From: Zonotrichia leucophrys gambelii
Lineage: Eukaryota; Chordata; Aves; Passeriformes; Passerellidae
Assembly: GCF_028769735.1 (NCBI RefSeq)
Contig: NC_088200.1
Coordinates: forward strand, 72,082,046 to 72,146,045
Direction: 5' to 3'
Length of the DNA stretch: 64,000 bases
Made by a program: the position numbers and the translations under genes. Shown piece by piece: positions 1 through 12,118 of this stretch. Each line of letters starts with the position of its first letter. Position 1 is the stretch's first letter. The notes under the pieces were generated by a model. It searched no databases. It was not told the origin of the DNA and saw only the letters and a program-made list of their open reading frames with translations.

Positions 1-302
1 TTCAATGAGAGCACGTTGGGGAGTCGAAATGACCGCACTCCCCTTGATAAGCAAGGGCATGGAAAGGTGGCAAGGACACAGGAGATCAATAGGAGCTTTA
101 AAAGTGCTCTGTGCAGATATCAAGCCTTGATCTCGCACGCAGGCACAGGGAGGGAAGCATTACAGCTATCCATTTCCCCATTTGCTCCAGCAGGATTCCT
201 GGTGCCAGTAAAGTCCTTTGTCTGAAGTGCCAGCCCTGGGGTCTGTTGATCAAGGACTTAGAGCCTCTTGGTGGGCTTAGACTTCAGCCGCAGACAAAGT
301 AG
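1..302. other. unassigned unique sequence
   Basis: I see no gene or recognisable repeat here. The short open frames (up to 69 codons) have no family motif and no supporting splice or start context. Confidence 0.5.
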
Positions 303-455
303 AACCATAGCATCACAAAACAGTTTGGATTGAAGGGACCTTCAAAGGTGATCTAACTGGACCCCCTTGCCACTGGCAGGCACATCTTCCACTAGAGCAG
401 ACTGCTCAGAGCCCCATCCAGTCTGCCCTTGAATGTTTCCAGGGATGGGGTATCC
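303..455 (-). repeat. CR1 LINE 3'-end fragment, antisense
   Basis: The + strand reads as the reverse complement of the CR1 tail: a degenerate tail, then TTGGATTGAAGGGACCTTCA, then the conserved blocks around 'ACCCCCTTGCC' and 'CTTGAATGTTTCCAGGGATG'. CR1 is the dominant avian LINE, and most copies are short 5'-truncated 3' ends like this one. Homology may extend weakly to about 620. The copy is diverged, so it is old and inactive. Confidence 0.75.
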
Positions 456-2699
456 TTCACATATCCTTTATTACCTTCTTTGGCAGCTGTCGAACGTGCT
501 GCTAGTTCTGAACTGCCAGACTCTTCCATGTTTTTTTCACTCTGGCACCAGAACATCTCCAGACTGGCTCCAAGCTTTTTTACCTATGAGAAAACACTAG
601 TATGCCCTTGAACTTTACAGCATGGATTTGTGTTAGAATAACCTCTCTGCCACAGAGCAATTATTCCATCATATATTTTGAAACCTGCTTCCAGACAAAA
701 GCAGAGTGATGTGTGACGCTGTGAACAACATCGGGACAAAGAAGAGTACAGTTATTTCTAAAAGACATCATATGCCTACTTTCCAGGCCCTTTCCATTAC
801 AATTCCTTGAAAAGCAAAGACAGTAATCTCATACCGGTTTTCAGTTGATCTTGCCCAGCTGATTTCCACTGTCTGAGGCAGAAAAACTTACCAGTAGTGG
901 GCGAGAGACAAGAAAACAGTGGTGGAGCATCTTTTCTTTCACTCTCACAATTTCTATGGTTCCACTCAGGCATCATAATTGTTCATGACATTTTTGTTTT
1001 CTTCTCTTATCATAGTATCAGACTAGAAATTTGTGTTCATCTACAATTCCCCAAGTTCTTATTTTATTGTGCAGCTGGCCGTGAAGCATTTATAGTGCTG
1101 CTTGTTTTCAGTGGCTTCTGGAGTCCACTCTGTAGCTGCAGTACGTTTACAAAGACCCCACTGCTGGAGGTGGGGAGCTTGAAAATTCTGTCTTACCCTA
1201 CAGTATAAGGAGCTGGCAAAAAACCATGGCTGACTCCATGGTTAGGGACCCTGAGCTTGCCTCACCTTTGGCCTGGCACTTTTTCACTTGCATCAGGACA
1301 ATCCAGGCTGGAAAGAAATTAGAAGATTCACATCTGGTCTTCCAACTGCCCAAACAAGCAAAATGTTTTTGTTTTTTTTTTTTTTTATGTTAATGAGCTG
1401 CTGGCATTGACTGGCGCAGTGCATATTTATTATCTGGGTGCAAGAGGCCTGATCTGATAGATTGAGACACATCCCATTATGTTTGTGCCACCCAACACCT
1501 GCCCCTCATCATCTCCAGGCTTGCCATTATTTTGCTAGATGACAACTTTAATGCTGAAGGAAATTTCTGGCAGGAGCTGAATTTTGTTATGTGGTCATGA
1601 CACACAACAGTCACACACAACACCCGGCACAGCAGAGACCAGACTACTCTGGGCAATGCAAATCCTGAGCAATTCATATCTGGATCCACTTAGACTCCAG
1701 CAAAAAATAGGCTATTGATTTCCAGAAGTGTTCAGGCGCCTATTAAAGTGTGACTCTTCTTCTTGAATTGTACTAAGCATTTCTTTGCATCTTCTGAAGC
1801 CAAGATCCTTTTAACAACGTAATCTGCATGTCTGAAAAATATCTGACTCCAGGTTTGGAGAGGAGGCACAGCATAATTTTTCTCTGCAGTAAGCAGCAAA
1901 CTCATTTCCATGGGGGAGAACACTTATAGGCAGGGTGGCAGAACATTTTTGCAGCCGCAGCAGCTGAAGCAGAAGGAACTTCTCTGCATGGGCTTTCTGG
2001 ACCCCAGGATGCTGATGGGAAGTGTGTGCAGGATCCTGATGCTTCTCAGGGCATTGCCTCCATGAACCATTTTCCCATTGTGTTAATCCTTGCCTGAACA
2101 CCCTATCCCATGACCCTTCATTACATTCTGCTTCTTTTCCAGGTATTAATACGTGCTGAAGCTCTGCTATATTGATGATAATAATTATCTTCATAATAAA
2201 GTTACTTGATCCAGGCAGACAGATGGATGGAAAAGTGAGAAAAGAACTAAAAAAGGGCACACAGATGAATAGTTTGGAAGGAAGGAGAAAGCAGATGGTG
2301 AGTGAATTCATTAGTTTAGAGCAATTGTATGCACCCCCTTCTTTCTTCCCAAGCTGCAGCTAAGTTTTGCTGCTCATATTTGTAATCTTCCTCCCCCTGA
2401 CTGGCAGCTCCCTGTAATGCTTGCTATCCTTAGAGCACAGCCCTTGGAGCACACACACAGCAGCTCTGATTTACCTGTGACAAAGCAAAGCCACAGCCAA
2501 GCCATCTTCCTAGCTCTGCAATAAATCCAGGTGAGAATCCAAGGCACTGTGAGCCATTACTTGCTGGGCTCAGGCATGCAGAGAATGTTAGTTGGAAAAC
2601 AGGATCAAGTGTCCTTTTGTTGCCCCAAAACCTTTGTGAGACACACGGGTATCAAGCTGCAAAGTTCAGGTCCCTCTGAAGCTCAAAGAGACTGAACTG
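456..2699. other. unassigned unique sequence
   Basis: No gene is supported. A poly(T) run lies at about 1371-1386. A small perfect inverted repeat is present at 1222-1243, with AACCATGG and CCATGGTT arms and a 6-nt spacer. The 166-codon minus-strand frame near 1811-2311 has no recognisable domain and is compositionally ordinary. Confidence 0.5.
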
Positions 2700-3000
2700 G
2701 GTTTTGCTACAACAGCAACCAATTAAAGAAAAGTGCATTAAATGACAGGACAAGGGGATGTAGTTTCAAACCAACAAGGGGTGGATTTAGACTGGATATT
2801 GGAAATAAAATATTAACTGTGAGAGTCACTAGCACAGGTTTCCCAGAGAAGTTGTAGATGCCCCCTCCCTGGAAGTGTTCAAGGCCAGATTGGATGGGGC
2901 TCTGAGCAACCTGGTCAAGTGCAAGGTGCCCCTGCCCATGGCACAGGGAGTGCCCTGCATGAACTTTTAAAGTCCTTTCAAACCCACATAATTCTGTGGT
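2700..3000 (+). repeat. CR1 LINE 3'-end fragment, sense
   Basis: Sense-strand CR1 landmarks appear in order: GACAGGACAAGGGGATGTAG, 'TTTAGACTGGATATT', 'GGTTTCCCAGAGAAGTTGTA', 'CCCTGGAAGTGTTCAAGGCC', and an end resembling 'AGTCCTTTCAAACCCACATA' followed by 'ATTCTGTGGT'. The minus-strand 219-codon open frame over this interval is antisense to the repeat and is not a gene. Confidence 0.82.
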
Positions 3001-3479
3001 GAATGTACTGCTTCCCAAACAATGATCCAACCACTGCTGTCCCACACCAAGGGCTGCTGAAAGCAGCAGGAGTCCCTTGAGCATATGTATGAATTCAAAC
3101 AATATCCCAGAGATTTCACACATGACACTGGCCTGGCCAGCAGTTCTGTGGCAGAGAAAATGCATGCATTGCAGTAGAAGGGGTTTCCAAGGGTCATTCA
3201 TCCTGATGAGAATAGTAGAATTTGTCAGGGAGGCCCCTCTCAGCCACCAGCAGTGGCTGTGTCCCTTTCCCAGCATGGATTGACTTCCAGAACTCCTCTT
3301 CCTCTGTGGGTTCACCTGCACACACAGAGGAGTCTGTCTTGCAGCTCCTTTGGAGAGGCTCAGCACACATTCCCCAGGGGTGGGACCCTCCCGTGGGACC
3401 CTCCCTCTTTGTGACCCTCAAGGCAGTGCCAAATCCCAGAGGGGAAACTGGTCCCAAACCAAACGCAGGGGTGGGCCGA

Positions 3480-3640
3480 GGCATGCTGAATCAAATGCTA
3501 AGTCAGTAATTAAGTTAATTGAGCTTTCAATCTGGCCCATAAATAGCTTTTACATTTTAGCATGATGATTTTGCCTGTTGCTAATTTGACTAATTAATTT
3601 GACTAATTCTACATGTTGTAGAACTGTTGGTATTGGGGAA
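3480..3640. promoter_or_regulatory. AT-rich block with clustered homeodomain-type TAAT sites, possible enhancer
   Basis: This stretch is dense in TAATTA/TTAATT motifs, the core recognised by many homeodomain proteins. It contains a perfect tandem duplication of AATTTGACTAATT (3583-3595 and 3596-3608). It has no repeat-family signature. Its texture resembles conserved noncoding elements near developmental genes, but conservation cannot be tested from one sequence. Confidence 0.25.
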
Positions 3641-6490
3641 ACAAATGCTTAATTTAAAAGCTAATTGAGGAACAGGCTGTGGTCAAGAAATGCAGATGGA
3701 TGAAATGGGTGCTTGCTGATCACTGAGTTTTCATCATTTTCAGTGGAGGAAGGCAGGCTTCGTAACCTTAGGGGAGAGATCTTATGCTTGAGTGAGAAGA
3801 ACGAGAGATAAAAAATTTCTGACTGACATAACTAAAGCTGACTAGTTTTTTACCAAGCCATTGGTGAATTTTCCTCATTTCCTACAGTGTGCAACCACAA
3901 TGTTAATTTTCCACCTTGTTTTAAAGGATTTCAGAATTTGTGGTTCAAAATGTTTGGAGTATTTAAATGTAAGTGCTGATGCCTAGCCGAACACTTTTAA
4001 GCTGGCCATAAAACGTCACTTTGTGAGCGTACTAACTATGCTAAGATTGGATTGCATTTTCTAAAATGATGATTGGAAGTATTTCAGGAAATGCTGTTTG
4101 GGGTCTTCATTAGAAGGATATATAGGGATACTTCATACATGTGTGCACTTTCTGTGCACCACGCTGCACGTCTACACTCTCTATAATTAGCTATAGCAAT
4201 AAATCGTGCAGGCTATATTCCTTGTCCAGCTCTTAGTATCCATCAAACCAATTACCATGAGAAGTCAGAAGAATGCTTACGCTGCAGTTTGCAGAATTTA
4301 TGTTTTCAGGATGCCAGGGCAGGGCAGTGTGTGTTAAGCATTCACCCCGAGTACAGATGCAGTCACTCACTGAGATAAGCTGGGGAACAGGGAGATTTCC
4401 TTCACCTGGAGCTGCTGCACCAGAATTTGTCACTGCCACTAGAGAGGGACCAGGGCCCAAGCCAAGGACAGGTTTCTGTGAACCTCATTTAGCAGTGTTT
4501 ATCTTGATGACCTTAGTGTGCCTGGTGTTTATAAAACCCTGTAATTAAAAGAACTCATTCTAATTATTTAGAATTGGGCTGAATGTGAGGTTACAGGCAG
4601 GGATCTGCTCTTCCCACCCGCTCTTCAGACACTTGACAGCAGAATGTGTTTCCATGTGGGGACTCTCAAGGCTGGTGAGGCCACAGAAATTAGGAATATA
4701 AAAGTGAAGTTGGGAATAAATAAACTGCCTCATGGCTGGGAGGGACTCCTGCTCTGCACAAAGACCTCTGTATATCCTTCATATGACTCACACGAGGTGT
4801 CAGAACAAGCTATTTCCCTATTGTATTTTACAGTGGTAAATTTTCTCCTTATCTTTGTTACTTATTCACACCCACATTTATGGGGTCTGACCTGGGGTCC
4901 TTACAACTTAACTGAACTTATCTGGTGTACTTGGATTTTCTTTGCAAATGGTTATCTGGAAGGAATATAAAAAAAATTTAAAGGGCCAGTGGGAAATTTG
5001 GGCTTGCTTTTGACCTTTAAAAACACAAACAAAACCAGATTATTTTTTTCTTGAGAGAAATTCACTTACTTTCTAAATGTCCAGTCTGATTGAATGGGAA
5101 TATAAACCCAGAAGACTTTAAAAACTGCAAAGCCTCTTTCAGCTGCAGAGGGACTGGGACATGCATCAAAGTTTTTCTTGGAAATTTTTGATTTTTGATA
5201 GGTTATGCTTTCCACATTAAAAAAAGAGTATTTAATCTGATAATTACCAAGCAGCAAGCACAACAGTGGTGCACACAAATTGTGGTAGGGAGCTGGTAGC
5301 CCATGAGGAGACACTATTTTTTTTTTTTTTTGCTTTTCTTCTTCAGCAAGTGTGTGCTGCAACCCACATCTACACCATCAGGAAAGTGCCTGTGCAATAA
5401 AGTAATTTTTTCCCATTTCCTTCATTTTTAATGGTGGAAATGGACAGGGTTACAATCCACTGGGATGAGCAGACCACACCACGGATCTTGCTGGCCTCTG
5501 ATTTCTTTCCTGGCTTTGACATCACCAATTTCTGCCAGAAGGCAGCTGTGGTGTGTTTTCCTTGATATGATAGAGTTCTTGAGACCCACGGGGCACACAT
5601 TTCTCTGGACTCTGAAATTAGGTTCAAGTTGTGCTTTGTGAGCATTTGCGCTTTAATTTAAAAGTTTGTAGAAAAGCTGAGGAGGTTACATTAAGGACAC
5701 ATCAGATAGCATTTAGGGGCTGCAGAAAATTTGTAAAGATGAGATGCTTACAGGAATCTGCCAGATTCACTTATCAAAAAGGAGTCTGATCTATGACATG
5801 GCTACAAAGTATTTTCGTGAGGAATTATTTCCATGTACTGATGTTGCCTTTAATATAGCAGAGAAATGTGTAAAAAACCCCCAATTTCTGGAAGTTTATG
5901 TCCATTCAAACAGAAAAAAATAAAACCTTTTTAAATAGAAATGACAAATATCTTAATTTCTTCCTGATGCAGAACAGGGGAAAATATTTGTCCTCTCAGC
6001 AATTTCCACAAGCTAGAAAAATTATTTTCCATGCCACTTGGAATGACAGGGGTCAGAACTACCCAGGGCCATGGGTTCTGTTTGGAGCCTTTAGGTTTTC
6101 TTTTCATGCTACCAGTGAAACAGAAGCTGCCTTCAACTGCTTTTACTTTTCCAAGTAAAAGTGTACTTCATCAAAAAAATAAATCTAGACCTCCCTAACT
6201 GATACTGTTACAGCACTGAGTGAATAAATTATATTGATTAAAAGCTTTGTGAAGGTTTTGTTTTTCAGTGCAATTTCTTTTAATATGAGATTAAAGCAGT
6301 GCTTCAGAAGTACAGAGGATGAAAGAGCTGTGACCTGTCTTTTTTTTTAAAAAGCAAACAACATGGAATAACACCTGTTGCTCAGACTTACTGCCATGGT
6401 ATAATTAGAAAATGTTCCAGCCTGTCTTATAAGGTTGGAGTGCTTGTGATAGTGGGGCCCTGGGAAAATGTAAAAGATAGAATCTGAAAA
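3641..6490. other. unassigned unique sequence, part possibly conserved noncoding
   Basis: No gene or repeat is recognised. The part at about 3880-4260 is unique and non-repetitive, with scattered TAATTA, ATAAA and CGTCA-type motifs, and could be a noncoding conserved element. Poly(T) and poly(A) runs occur at about 4970, 5045 and 5320. All open frames are under 110 codons and unrecognised. Confidence 0.4.
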
Positions 6491-6867
6491 TGTTAGGCTT
6501 TGTGTTTTCCCAGATCAACTGCACCTGTGTAAGCGGTATGATAAATGATATAATTGTTAGATGTGATGATTGTTTAGTAATTAAATATAATTATTGTATA
6601 ATCATGAGAAGAATCATGAGAAACTATGTTGGAAATTTAAGGGGGAGCCACGAGGGGCCATGCTTGACTGAAGTCTATTTATACAATAGAACAATATAAG
6701 TTTAATAATTAACATGAAAGTTACATAACAATAGAATATAAAAACATGATCATCTTGAATGTATGGTCTGAGTCAGATTTGAGTTGAATACTCCTGACAC
6801 CCAGAGCTCTTAATAAAAGCTCTTGCATATAATCGCTTTTGTGATTATATGTTTCTGAATGCTAACA
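6491..6867 (+). mobile_element. solo-type endogenous retrovirus LTR
   Basis: The element begins TGTTAGGCTTTG and ends CTGAATGCTAACA, so its ends are complementary (TGTTAG...CTAACA), as in retroviral LTRs. It contains an AT-rich U3-like segment and a polyadenylation signal AATAAA at 6812-6817, followed by a short U5-like tail. Its length (377 bp) is normal for an LTR. No internal retroviral genes flank it, so it is probably a solo LTR. The 5-bp flanks (GAAAA and CTTAT) do not match, so a target-site duplication is not visible. The text resembles ERVL-type LTRs of songbirds, but that family assignment is from memory. Confidence 0.72.
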
Positions 6868-9800
6868 CTTATATCTAAAGATTTTCAATGCCAAGTACAA
6901 CATTCAAATACCCTTTCTTCAATCACTAGTGATGGGACCTGGGCACAAGGGTGGCCTAGAAGGCTCCAGGAGAGTCCCTTTCTTTTCACATTAGGACTGA
7001 TGGATGGCATCCACCCTGCCAGACACAGCTGTTGCCACAATTTTGTGCCTTTGCATCTTGGCAGGAGGCAGTAGCTGTACTGTAGTCCCTTGTGACTGTT
7101 TTCATAAATCACAGGGGGGAGGAGTGAGTGCTGGTTATGATTATTGATGAAGGTAATACCAAAAAAAGCAGCTTTGATACAGAGATTTTGGGGCATTTCT
7201 AATGCCATGTGTAACCCACACCAAAAAGCCACCATTCAGGTAGCTCAGCGGGGCTTTTGATGTCCAAATAGGAGCCCAAACCCTACTCAGTACAGAATCT
7301 GTCATTAGGAGCCTTCTTAGCAATTAATCAACCCCTTTATTTGAGATAGTTCTTTGCAGCTTGGTATTTCTGCAGCACACACATCAACCTCTCAGGAATG
7401 GCCATAATAAAAACAGAAGTGCAACAGGTCACGTTTCTACACTTTAGCCTAATGGGATAATTTAATGTGCTTTTAATGGCTATAGATCTCTCCCATCCTC
7501 CTTAAACATAGATTTAACAATGTGAGATTTGAGGTAACAGAAGCCTCTGGTCTGGAGCTGTTATTTCTTTTTATAACTTGCTTTTGCCACTCTGCAGAGT
7601 GTAACATTCAAGATTAGTTTGGATAAGTGTAAGTACATCACAGAGATATTTTTAAGTGCTTCTTGCTCCTTTACAAAGTCCATTGGTGCCCAGCAAAATA
7701 AAAAGTGTAGTGAATTCATATATAATATTTAGGTGACTATTTCAATCCCAATACTTTTAAAGAACATTCATTGCAACACAACTTTTACACTTGAAAAATC
7801 TTGCAGCTTTTTTGGGGATTCTGAGCCTTTGACACAAATGAAGTATTTTTGGAGACCCTGTTTTATTCTGTTTTAATTTTGAGCACATACTAGAAAAGAT
7901 TTTTTTATCAAAACAATATTTTTCTATAAAGGCAAGAAATCAACATCCATTCTATTCCTCTATTCAATTTACAGATGCACACAATACATGAAGTCTATGA
8001 TCACTAAGCAGTTGTTATATTTGCCCTTTGTAGTATAACCCTTGAAATTCCTGATAACTTGTAGTTTTTTCTTGCATGACTGACAACTTTTTCCATGTCT
8101 GCATAAGTAAAATATTCTGTTCTTTGTTCTAGAGGAATTTGCCTTTTGCCTTGCTTGGTACTAGAAAAATATGATCACAGTGTCAAAACCAAAATACAGT
8201 AATATTTCACAGCTATTTTGGTAGAGTGGTAAAGTCCTTGTCACAAGGACTTTTCATTTTGTTAAAGATTGATTTCTAGAGGAGTTTGATTCTCTCTGTA
8301 AACCATGGCACAGAAGATGCACTCTTGTGCAGTTACAGAACATGCAATTAATATTAAATAATAGAAAATGGCTCTTGGCTTTAGTATCACTTAATATAAT
8401 TCTGAAGCTTTCAAGGACCTCTCTTAGCCACACTCTATGTTTATTTCTCAGAAAAGAATGATGGTTTCGGTTTTGTCTCCATTTATCCTCTAAAATTGAA
8501 AAATAATAAAGTCATCATACTAGCACTACAAACAAAGGGGTTTAGCAACTCCCTGCAACTGTTCAACACACAGGGTAAATGCAGTTACAAATGAAAACAT
8601 CACATCTTTTCTCAAAAAAGTTTCTCTGTATGAAAAGAGGAAAGGAAATATTTTCCTTTTCCAAATTAGCCCTTTCAGATTAGGACTTTCATTGTCCCTT
8701 TTTGGAACAAGTTTAGAGCTGGCCTCATGTGCAAGAATAAAGCAAAAGGCACTGGACTACAGTGGAACTTTGGTCTTTGCACTGAGATATTTTGAAGCAC
8801 TCATCACAGGAAAATTCACATCTGTGATGAACTTCTTCTACACTTCGGCTCTCTGCTGTCTTAAGTTGTGTTGAGGGAAGCCAGAACTGTACATTAATTA
8901 ATTGAGAATGTACATATCATCCCTGGCTGAATTAATAATATCCTTTTCCTATCTGGCTTCAAGGTCAGGTGTGTGTGTGTGTAGATGCACTCAGAATTCA
9001 CAGGTCAAACTGGGTCTCACTGTGCAGAATGCTGATCAGCAGAGGCAGACTCCTTCCCAAATAATTGATAACCTGGATATCAGACAGAAAATAGCACATA
9101 AACAGAACGGATAAATGATCACAAAACAAAATGGGGAAAATGGGTGGATAAAATGGACACAGTGCTGTGAGCAAAATTTTGGCAAAACAGTTATTTTCTC
9201 ACCAAAAGCACACGTAGTGTGAGCTCAGATGTCACTTGACATACAGCAACTCACTTGTCAGGCATTTCTGCTACACTTGTTCTTTAAAATTAGGGGTTCA
9301 CCATTCAGTGACTCCAGCACAATGAGCATGAGCTCTTCCTATCCAAAAGTGACTCTTCACAGGTAAAGCAGCATCTACTCCCACACCTGTCTGCTCCTGT
9401 CCCTGAGCAGCAGAGAAATGCTGCTTCCACCACAGTGCCAGGCTGCTGCGCAAGAGAGGAACTGCCTCATGCAATGCAGAAAAAAAAGAGTCAGTCACTG
9501 ACCAGCTGACACATTTTATTTTTTACAAGCTTTGAAAATGCAAACAAATGACAACTTCTTTTGGTATTGTTCAAATAATAAACCTCCAGCACAGAAATCT
9601 TAATTCATTTTCTCTTTTCCACGGTACTGACAAAGATATCACACAGCTGTATCCATTAAAACAATGACACCAGAAATTACAATACATCTTCTTTGTGTCA
9701 TTCCCAAAAATAACTCTTCCTAAGAAACAGAGGGAGAAAATAAGGGTATCTGCATTAATGAATGGGTCATCCAGGATATCCGGCTGATCACTGCTCTGTG

Positions 9801-10404
9801 AATACTCCTTAGCAAAACTGGTAAGGGTTAGAAAAAGCATGCAAAATGTCATAGGCTATTTCCGCACCTTGATAACACTGAAAATGTGCAATCATAGATA
9901 AATCAGAATTGAAAAATGATACAAATAATAAGTGCTGGGAGCTGTCTTGCTTATCTCCAGAGCATTAAAAAAGGAAGTAACTCCAGAAAAATGATTGTAC
10001 TTGGAATGTGCTTTAGTGTAAAAGCACAGGGAAGCCTTATAAACATCAGTTTAACAGTCAATTCAGTTACAGCTGCATTAAGAAAAAATAGGGCCTTATA
10101 ATGATAGATTTGAGGAAGTGAGAATATCTGCTTCGAACAACTCAGAAGAGATTTGTCTTCACTTCCTGGGCCTTTGTTTGAAGTGTGATCAATAGGAAGG
10201 TGCCAGTGTGTCTGAAATTCCTGGAGCAAAACTTTAGCTGCTATAAATCAGTGCTGAACCCTCCCAGCTGCTCTGCACTGCTGGCAGTGGTGATGGCACA
10301 GTGATAATGAGAGATCAGCAAGAACAACACACAAGGTCAGTGTCAAAGAGGTGGGACATGTCCAGGGGCACTGTCCAGTCATGAATAAATCTTGATTGTG
10401 TGAA
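6868..10404. other. unassigned unique sequence
   Basis: No gene is supported. The stretch holds a 23-bp odd palindrome at 8231-8253 and a short (GT)7 tract at 8969-8982. Open frames are short and featureless. The composition is AT-rich, as expected for an intron or intergenic DNA. Confidence 0.45.
8969..8982. repeat. (GT)7 microsatellite
   Basis: Seven uninterrupted GT dinucleotides are present, which is short and of no special significance. Confidence 0.8.
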
Positions 10405-10500
10405 TTGTAGACTCATTTAGGCTGGAAAAGATCATCATTTTGTACAGCCACTAGCCCAGCACTGCCAAGCCCACCACCCAGCCCTGTCTCTTTGACTTGC
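10405..10500 (-). repeat. CR1 LINE tail fragment, antisense
   Basis: The text resembles the antisense CR1 end: 'TAGACTCATTTAGGCTGGAA' followed by 'AAGATCATCATTTTGTACAG', then 'CACTGCCAAGCCCACCAC'. It is short and diverged, so confidence is moderate. Confidence 0.55.
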
Positions 10501-11539
10501 TCTCATTTGGTCTTGGCATCTTCTGGCCTGGGAATTATTCTTCTAAACCAGCTCTGCAGCTCATGAAGTTCTGTGGCATTTTCTTGCTGTTGTCTGCAGA
10601 AATAAGTATTTGCATATAAAAGTACTTTATAAATACATTTATGAGGGAGATGCTTGGTCTGGTATGGAATTATAAAATGTTCCCATTCAACAAATCACGC
10701 AGAATCAATAAATATGGACTTAATGAATGTGAACAGCAGAGCAAAACAAATATTGTTGGTATAAACGAACTTGAGATTCCAGCTCTGGCTGATTACATTT
10801 TTGGAAAATGCATAATGTCAGTCTTTTCATTTCAAAAGAAATGGTATTCCAGAGTCTGGTGTCTTATTCTGTAACTAGAAGAAAAATAAATCCATACATT
10901 TACACTGCTTCATGTTCTGCCAGAAAAATCTCCAATCTCTTCTAGAAATCTCTGCATTAATCTATATAGGAGGAAGGAAATAGTCATATATGTGTCATCC
11001 TCTGATTTCCAGAATAGACTAATCAATATTGACTAAAAAAGCATACCATTAGTATCAAAAAGGGCATGGAATTTTTGTTCCACTATAGCCATGTCAGGTC
11101 TAATACAGAGGGACCACTTAGGTGATGCATATTTTCAGACAACTTGCTGGGCCAAAACTGAGTGCCAAACATTCCAAACCTGTCCCCACTCAATCTAGCC
11201 TGTGGCAGCAAATTAATTATGGAAACCAAAAAAGGCAAATGTATGAAACAACATCCATTCAACAAGTCAGAAACATCCAATTAAGAACAGAAAGCAGTGC
11301 TACCACAAGGGTGATGACACATGATAAAGATGAGATGACTTATTTCCTACCTCTAGCTGGAAGAAGATTACATGGAAACAACATCTGCACTGTTTCCTGT
11401 CTGACTTTCAATTGCACAATATTATCCTTAGAGATCAGATGTACTAATGAGACTTCCTGTTTTTCACATGCCTGCTGGGGGATCATTGCTTTTAGCTTCA
11501 TGTCTGCCCTTCAAAGTTCTCCCTGTTCCCCCTTCTGAG
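10501..11539. other. unassigned unique sequence
   Basis: No gene or repeat is recognised. The 138-codon + strand frame at 11122-11538 has no recognisable motif. Confidence 0.4.
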
Positions 11540-12118
11540 CATGTGGGAACTCAGTGCATCCCTCTGGGTGTCCAGAGTTGCTGAGGACCCCGCTGGGGGG
11601 CTTGGAGACCCTGGCATGTGCCCACCTGGGGATTTGATTTTGACCCCTGGAGCAAGTTGTCAGCTTTGTATGAGGATGTGACAGTCACACAGGTTTGAAT
11701 GGTGTAATAATAGAGTATTCACAGGGTGAAAATGTAGATTTTAGGATTTTTGGTATGGGGGTTGTGGGAACAAGATGGAGGAACTTGGGCATGTCTAGCC
11801 TTTCTTCTTCTTCTTCTTGTCCATTTTCTGCAGTGATGTTGGCAATTTGGGATTGGTCTAGAACAGAAGTGCACTGTCTAACATAGGTGATGGGTATTGG
11901 GAATTAAGTATAAATTTTTTATACGTAGTTTGTAGTATAAAAGGGCGACACCGCCTCGGGGGCAGTCAGAGTGCCTGTGGCTGCCCTGCTGAGCAGATCT
12001 CAGCTGGACAGAGAGAAAATTTTATAGATAAGAGTTAATAAACAACCTCAAGACTGAAACGCGAAGAGTCCAGACTCGTTCTTCCGTTGCGCGGGCCGAA
12101 GCAGAGACACCCTGCACA
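11540..12118 (+). mobile_element. endogenous retrovirus LTR, approximate 5' end
   Basis: Promoter-like parts appear in LTR order. A U3-like stretch includes a short TTC repeat near 11803. A TATA box TATAAAAG lies at 11936-11943, followed by a GC-rich start region (GGGCGACACCGCCTCGG), and AATAAA at 12037-12042. A U5 then ends near CCCTGCACA at 12118. The spacing TATA to poly(A) signal to 3' end is typical of an LTR. The 5' boundary is uncertain: a TGTGACAG at 11677 could be the true start, but similar repeat-like text continues upstream to about 11540. I found no target-site duplication. It resembles a common songbird LTR family from memory. Confidence 0.7.

Noticed and set aside
2707..3366. 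219-codon minus-strand frame
   Set aside because: Runs antisense through a CR1 copy; no coding signature and the repeat explains the sequence.
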